Origin: Planctomycetota bacterium
GTDB lineage: Bacteria > Planctomycetota > B15-G4
Length of the DNA: 64,000 nucleotides
NCBI GenBank assembly: GCA_021604805.1
Contig: BQJR01000004.1
Coordinates: forward strand, 186,001 to 250,000
Direction of reading: 5' to 3'
Below the pieces are notes generated by a model that was not told where the DNA came from, made no database searches, and worked only from the letters and a program-made list of their open reading frames with translations. The position numbers and the translations under genes were made by a program. Each line of letters begins with the position of its first letter. The first letter of the stretch is position 1. Below, piece after piece: positions 61,264-64,000 of the stretch.

Positions 61264-64000
61264 ATGAACAGTCGCTTCAGTTTCAAACGAACCCTCACCG
61301 GCTTGGTCGCCGTGGCTGCGCTCGGCGCGGTCCCGGTGGCGGCCCAAGAGGTCAACAGCCAATCACTGTCGGAGAACGGTTGGTTCTCTGACGACACGCG
61401 CGCCGACGGTTTCGGCAGCGAAGCCGCGGGCACGAACCTGATCAGCGACACGCTGACGGACGACCCCGAAGGCAGCGCGAGCGGCGTGTCCACGCACGAT
61501 GCCGACATCAACAGCTTGATCAGCTTCGTCCCCGCTCCGGGCAGCGCGCCCGCGGGCACGCACCTCGGCGCCGTGCACTTGAACATCGGCAACAACGCCG
61601 GTGGCAAGGCGCAAATCTCGCATCGCATTGACGACGGCACGGGACACTTCCCGGGCAGCGCGCTGAGTTCCGGCTTCAACGCCGAGTACTCGTGGATGGG
61701 CGACGGCATGTCCACCATCACCGCCTCGTTGAAGTTCGGCGTGAAGACCGCCGACTTCGGCAGCACCGGCAGCTCCAGTCGCACGGGCGAGAACGCCTGG
61801 GACAAGGTGCTCATCTACGAGCCCGGTCAAGGCAACGGCAAGGTCTCCGACGGCACCTGGCAGACCGAGACGATCGACTTCAGCACCGGCAAGTGGTGGT
61901 TCTTCGACCGCACGATCGGCGCCAGCAACCAGAGCTCGCCGCTCTCGCTCGCTGACATGGCCACGTCGACCGCCACGTACAAGGCCGGCGATCCCAAGAC
62001 CGTGCAAGACGTCTACAACCTGATCACCGCCGCCGGCGCGCACATCACGAGCGTCCAGTTCGGCATCGGCTCGGGCAACGCCAACGGCAGCGTCTACGTG
62101 AATCAGCTCGAGTGCAGCGCTTACCGCACCGGCATGATCACGACCTTCGGCTGCGGCGAACCCTTCTACGCCAACGGTTTCGAGACCGACGACTTCGGTT
62201 GGAACGTGTTCAGCGGCCCGGCCTACGCGTCCACGCGCGTGGCGTCCGGCACGAACGGCATCAGCTCCGCGAGTGGCAGCTTCCACTCCGAGACGACGGC
62301 CACGGCTGCGGGCAACTGGGGTGGCTACAGCGGCGTGTGCGGCTGTGCCTCGACCGCCTGCGCGGCGAGCAACGACGTGTTCCCCGCCGGCGGCTACCGC
62401 ACCTCGATCGACATCTGGCTCGACGTGGACGGCGGCTTCGCCAACAACAGCTTCATCGAGTTCAGCTCGGCGATGAACAACACTGCCGGCTCGCACAACC
62501 GCGACTTCATCTTCAACGGCGTGTTCCTCGACAGCTCCGACTTCACGGGACCGAACCCGGGTGAGAACCGCTTCGTGTGGGCGGCCAGTCACAACTCGGT
62601 GGGCGACCCGGTGAACGGCGTCGACCCGATCGCGATCACGAGCTCCGGCTGGTACACCTTCGAGAACGTGTTCTACGACTCCGGCGCCGGCATCCTCGGC
62701 GCCGACTACGTGATCAGCGACAGCGCGGGCAACGAGCTCGTGCGCTGGACGCGCATCAACCCGTCCGACGTGATCAACTCCACCGTGGGCGGCAACCGCT
62801 ACGGCTGGTTCGTCACCAACGACCTCGGCTTGATCGCCTTCGACAACGCCTGCCGCAAGCCGGGCGCTTTCGATCAGAACGTCACACCCGACACGATCTT
62901 CGGCACCGGCAACGCCAACGGCGCCTTCACCGTGGATCGCCAGGACGGCGTGGAGCTCGGACTGCGCGGCAAGCTGCGCTTCCCGACCGCGGGGATCTAC
63001 AACAGCAACGGCGACGGCACCTACACGTTCAGCACGGGTTCGGGCACCAGCACGCCGCCGAACGCCGAGTGGGCCTGGGACTGGTCGGTGAACACCGACT
63101 ACGACGACAGCACAGGCCTCGTCGTGCAAGACCTCGACTACGAGATGGGCATCGACTTCGATCCCGGCGCGGGCACCGACTACTTGGTGTTCGACCCGAT
63201 CGCGCCCGGCTCGGTGATCCCCTACACGACCCCGCAGACGAAGGACTTCTGGGATCACTCGATGGGTGACAACACCACCGGCATGAGCATGGGTGTCGAA
63301 GCCACCGACGTGCCGACCTACCTCGCGCTCATCGCCGCGAACAACGTCGCGCAGAACTCGTGGCGCTCCACGTTCTACAACCAGCCGCCCTTCGACGGCT
63401 TCGATCCCGACGTGCCCGGTCGCTACGAGGTCTACCTCTCCGCGTCCGACGGTGCTTCGGAAGTGGCGCGCACACAGATCTCGATCTTGGCCATGGACGG
63501 CGTGACGCTCTCGCTCGAAGCCGACCTGAACCAGGCCGACCAGAACGCGAGCTTGGCCGGCGTGCAGGTCGCGACCGAGCTCTGGCTGCGCAACCCCGAC
63601 GACACCGAGGTCACGGGCTGGCAGGCCTTCCTGTCCTTCCCGAGCGGCATGATGACGTACGAAAGCGCGCTCAGCAGCTACACCGCCGCGCCCTTCGGTG
63701 CGCACCTCACGTCGACGGCGCTCGCGAATGTGGCCGCCGGCGAGTTGCGTCTCGACGGCAACACGCTGCCGTCGCCCATGGGCACCACGGGCGATGCGAA
63801 GTTGGCCACGTTGTTCTTCACGGTGTCCGAGTGCACGCCGGTCGGGGTCGCCTTCGACCTTGGTCAGCCCTTCCCCTCGGAGACGAGTTTCCTCGGCAGC
63901 CCCATCGCCACGGATCTCATCGACGGCCCGTCGATCGTGCCGGACAACACGGCGCCGGTGCTCGTCGGCACGCCCGCGAACATCACGCAGCCCGCCGATG
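61264..64000 (+). CDS. Large secreted protein, cut by the window end
   Basis: At least 912 codons, open to the end of the window. The signal peptide ends at VPVAAQE (about residue 28). The protein is rich in Asn, Gly, Ser and Asp with few Lys and Arg. The first 280 residues and the next 350 look like two large beta-sandwich modules (the second starts near CGEPFYANGFETDDFGW, as in jelly-roll carbohydrate-binding modules). A cohesin-like domain lies at about residues 745-900 (LSLEADLNQADQ, VTGWQAFLSFP), and an Ig/HYR-type segment begins at the end (DNTAPVLVGTPANITQPAD). GGGAGAG before the ATG supports the start. Codon choice is AAC-, GGC- and ATC-rich, like a well-expressed gene. The missing 3' end may carry another CTD. 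Confidence 0.85.
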   Translation, partial: MNSRFSFKRTLTGLVAVAALGAVPVAAQEVNSQSLSENGWFSDDTRADGFGSEAAGTNLISDTLTDDPEGSASGVSTHDADINSLISFVPAPGSAPAGTHLGAVHLNIGNNAGGKAQISHRIDDGTGHFPGSALSSGFNAEYSWMGDGMSTITASLKFGVKTADFGSTGSSSRTGENAWDKVLIYEPGQGNGKVSDGTWQTETIDFSTGKWWFFDRTIGASNQSSPLSLADMATSTATYKAGDPKTVQDVYNLITAAGAHITSVQFGIGSGNANGSVYVNQLECSAYRTGMITTFGCGEPFYANGFETDDFGWNVFSGPAYASTRVASGTNGISSASGSFHSETTATAAGNWGGYSGVCGCASTACAASNDVFPAGGYRTSIDIWLDVDGGFANNSFIEFSSAMNNTAGSHNRDFIFNGVFLDSSDFTGPNPGENRFVWAASHNSVGDPVNGVDPIAITSSGWYTFENVFYDSGAGILGADYVISDSAGNELVRWTRINPSDVINSTVGGNRYGWFVTNDLGLIAFDNACRKPGAFDQNVTPDTIFGTGNANGAFTVDRQDGVELGLRGKLRFPTAGIYNSNGDGTYTFSTGSGTSTPPNAEWAWDWSVNTDYDDSTGLVVQDLDYEMGIDFDPGAGTDYLVFDPIAPGSVIPYTTPQTKDFWDHSMGDNTTGMSMGVEATDVPTYLALIAANNVAQNSWRSTFYNQPPFDGFDPDVPGRYEVYLSASDGASEVARTQISILAMDGVTLSLEADLNQADQNASLAGVQVATELWLRNPDDTEVTGWQAFLSFPSGMMTYESALSSYTAAPFGAHLTSTALANVAAGELRLDGNTLPSPMGTTGDAKLATLFFTVSECTPVGVAFDLGQPFPSETSFLGSPIATDLIDGPSIVPDNTAPVLVGTPANITQPAD

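Noticed and set aside
61363..63705. 780-codon antisense frame under the large secreted gene
   Set aside because: Val/Gly/Arg/His-rich complement of a well-coding frame; the plus strand has signal peptide, ribosome site and promoter-like elements.
1..64000. tRNA or rRNA genes, insertion sequences, prophage
   Set aside because: Intergenic stretches were read on both strands; no cloverleaf, transposase or integrase signal was found.

Overview
The window looks like a chromosomal segment of a Planctomycetota-like bacterium, probably from an uncultured marine or freshwater lineage. The evidence is very GC-rich DNA with G/C-ended codons, many secreted proteins of unknown function, two sulfatases, FG-GAP/VCBS proteins, a collagen-like protein, cohesin-like domains, and a TonB system with a DUF3450 partner. 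There is no rRNA, tRNA, transposase, phage integrase or CRISPR array, so nothing marks the segment as a mobile island. The assignment to the phylum is an inference from gene content.

Layout. 1-7 kb: an unknown protein cut by the window edge, a lipoprotein, a secreted protein ending in a shared C-terminal domain (called CTD here), an ABC-2 exporter pair and a HEAT-repeat protein. 7-13 kb: a small membrane HExxH protein, a Tat-lipoprotein sulfatase, a DUF2071 protein, a lipoprotein MsrA-MsrB and a DTW-domain tRNA modification enzyme. 13-21.5 kb: one minus-strand operon running TonB receptor, DUF3450, TtpC-like MotA/TolQ protein, ExbB, ExbD, TonB, TPR protein, which is the layout of the TonB2/TtpC energy-transduction systems. 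21.6-33 kb: a Sel1-repeat lipoprotein, a probably highly expressed secreted CTD protein framed by two strong RNA hairpins, a helical-repeat secreted protein, an 80-residue helical protein and a secreted protein of about 2,095 residues. 33-45 kb: a collagen/YadA-head/tail-fibre-like mosaic protein, a kinase-like protein, a lipoprotein, a peroxiredoxin with an in-frame UGA at its catalytic position, a four-CBS protein, an ATP-grasp enzyme, a CPXCG zinc ribbon, a methyltransferase, an FG-GAP protein and an LPG-synthase-type membrane protein. 45-64 kb: a lipoprotein sulfatase-fold protein, a multi-Ig protein, a B12-binding radical SAM enzyme with a PqqD-like tail, a beta-helix CTD protein, an O-antigen-ligase-like protein, another CTD protein, a potassium channel with a zinc-ribbon tail, a tandem pair of cohesin-like CTD proteins, and a large secreted protein cut by the window end.

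Two observations stand out. First, six otherwise mostly unrelated secreted proteins all end in the same domain of about 106-120 residues, which contains a KGG-type motif (HGG in one copy) and a [SLV][SA][ST]N-x-L-type tail ending in TTP or TLP at the very C-terminus. This suggests a shared export, surface-attachment or assembly module not described by the usual PEP-CTERM, LPXTG or type IX signals. Second, the BCP/PrxQ-type peroxiredoxin at 38038-38478 reads through a single UGA at residue 45, aligned with the peroxidatic cysteine of E. coli BCP, and a plausible bacterial SECIS hairpin follows, so it is a strong selenoprotein candidate that a standard annotation would call broken.

Regulation visible in the sequence includes a recurrent TAGnnT -10-like box. 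In several genes without a Shine-Dalgarno sequence it lies 6-7 nt before the ATG, which suggests leaderless transcripts.
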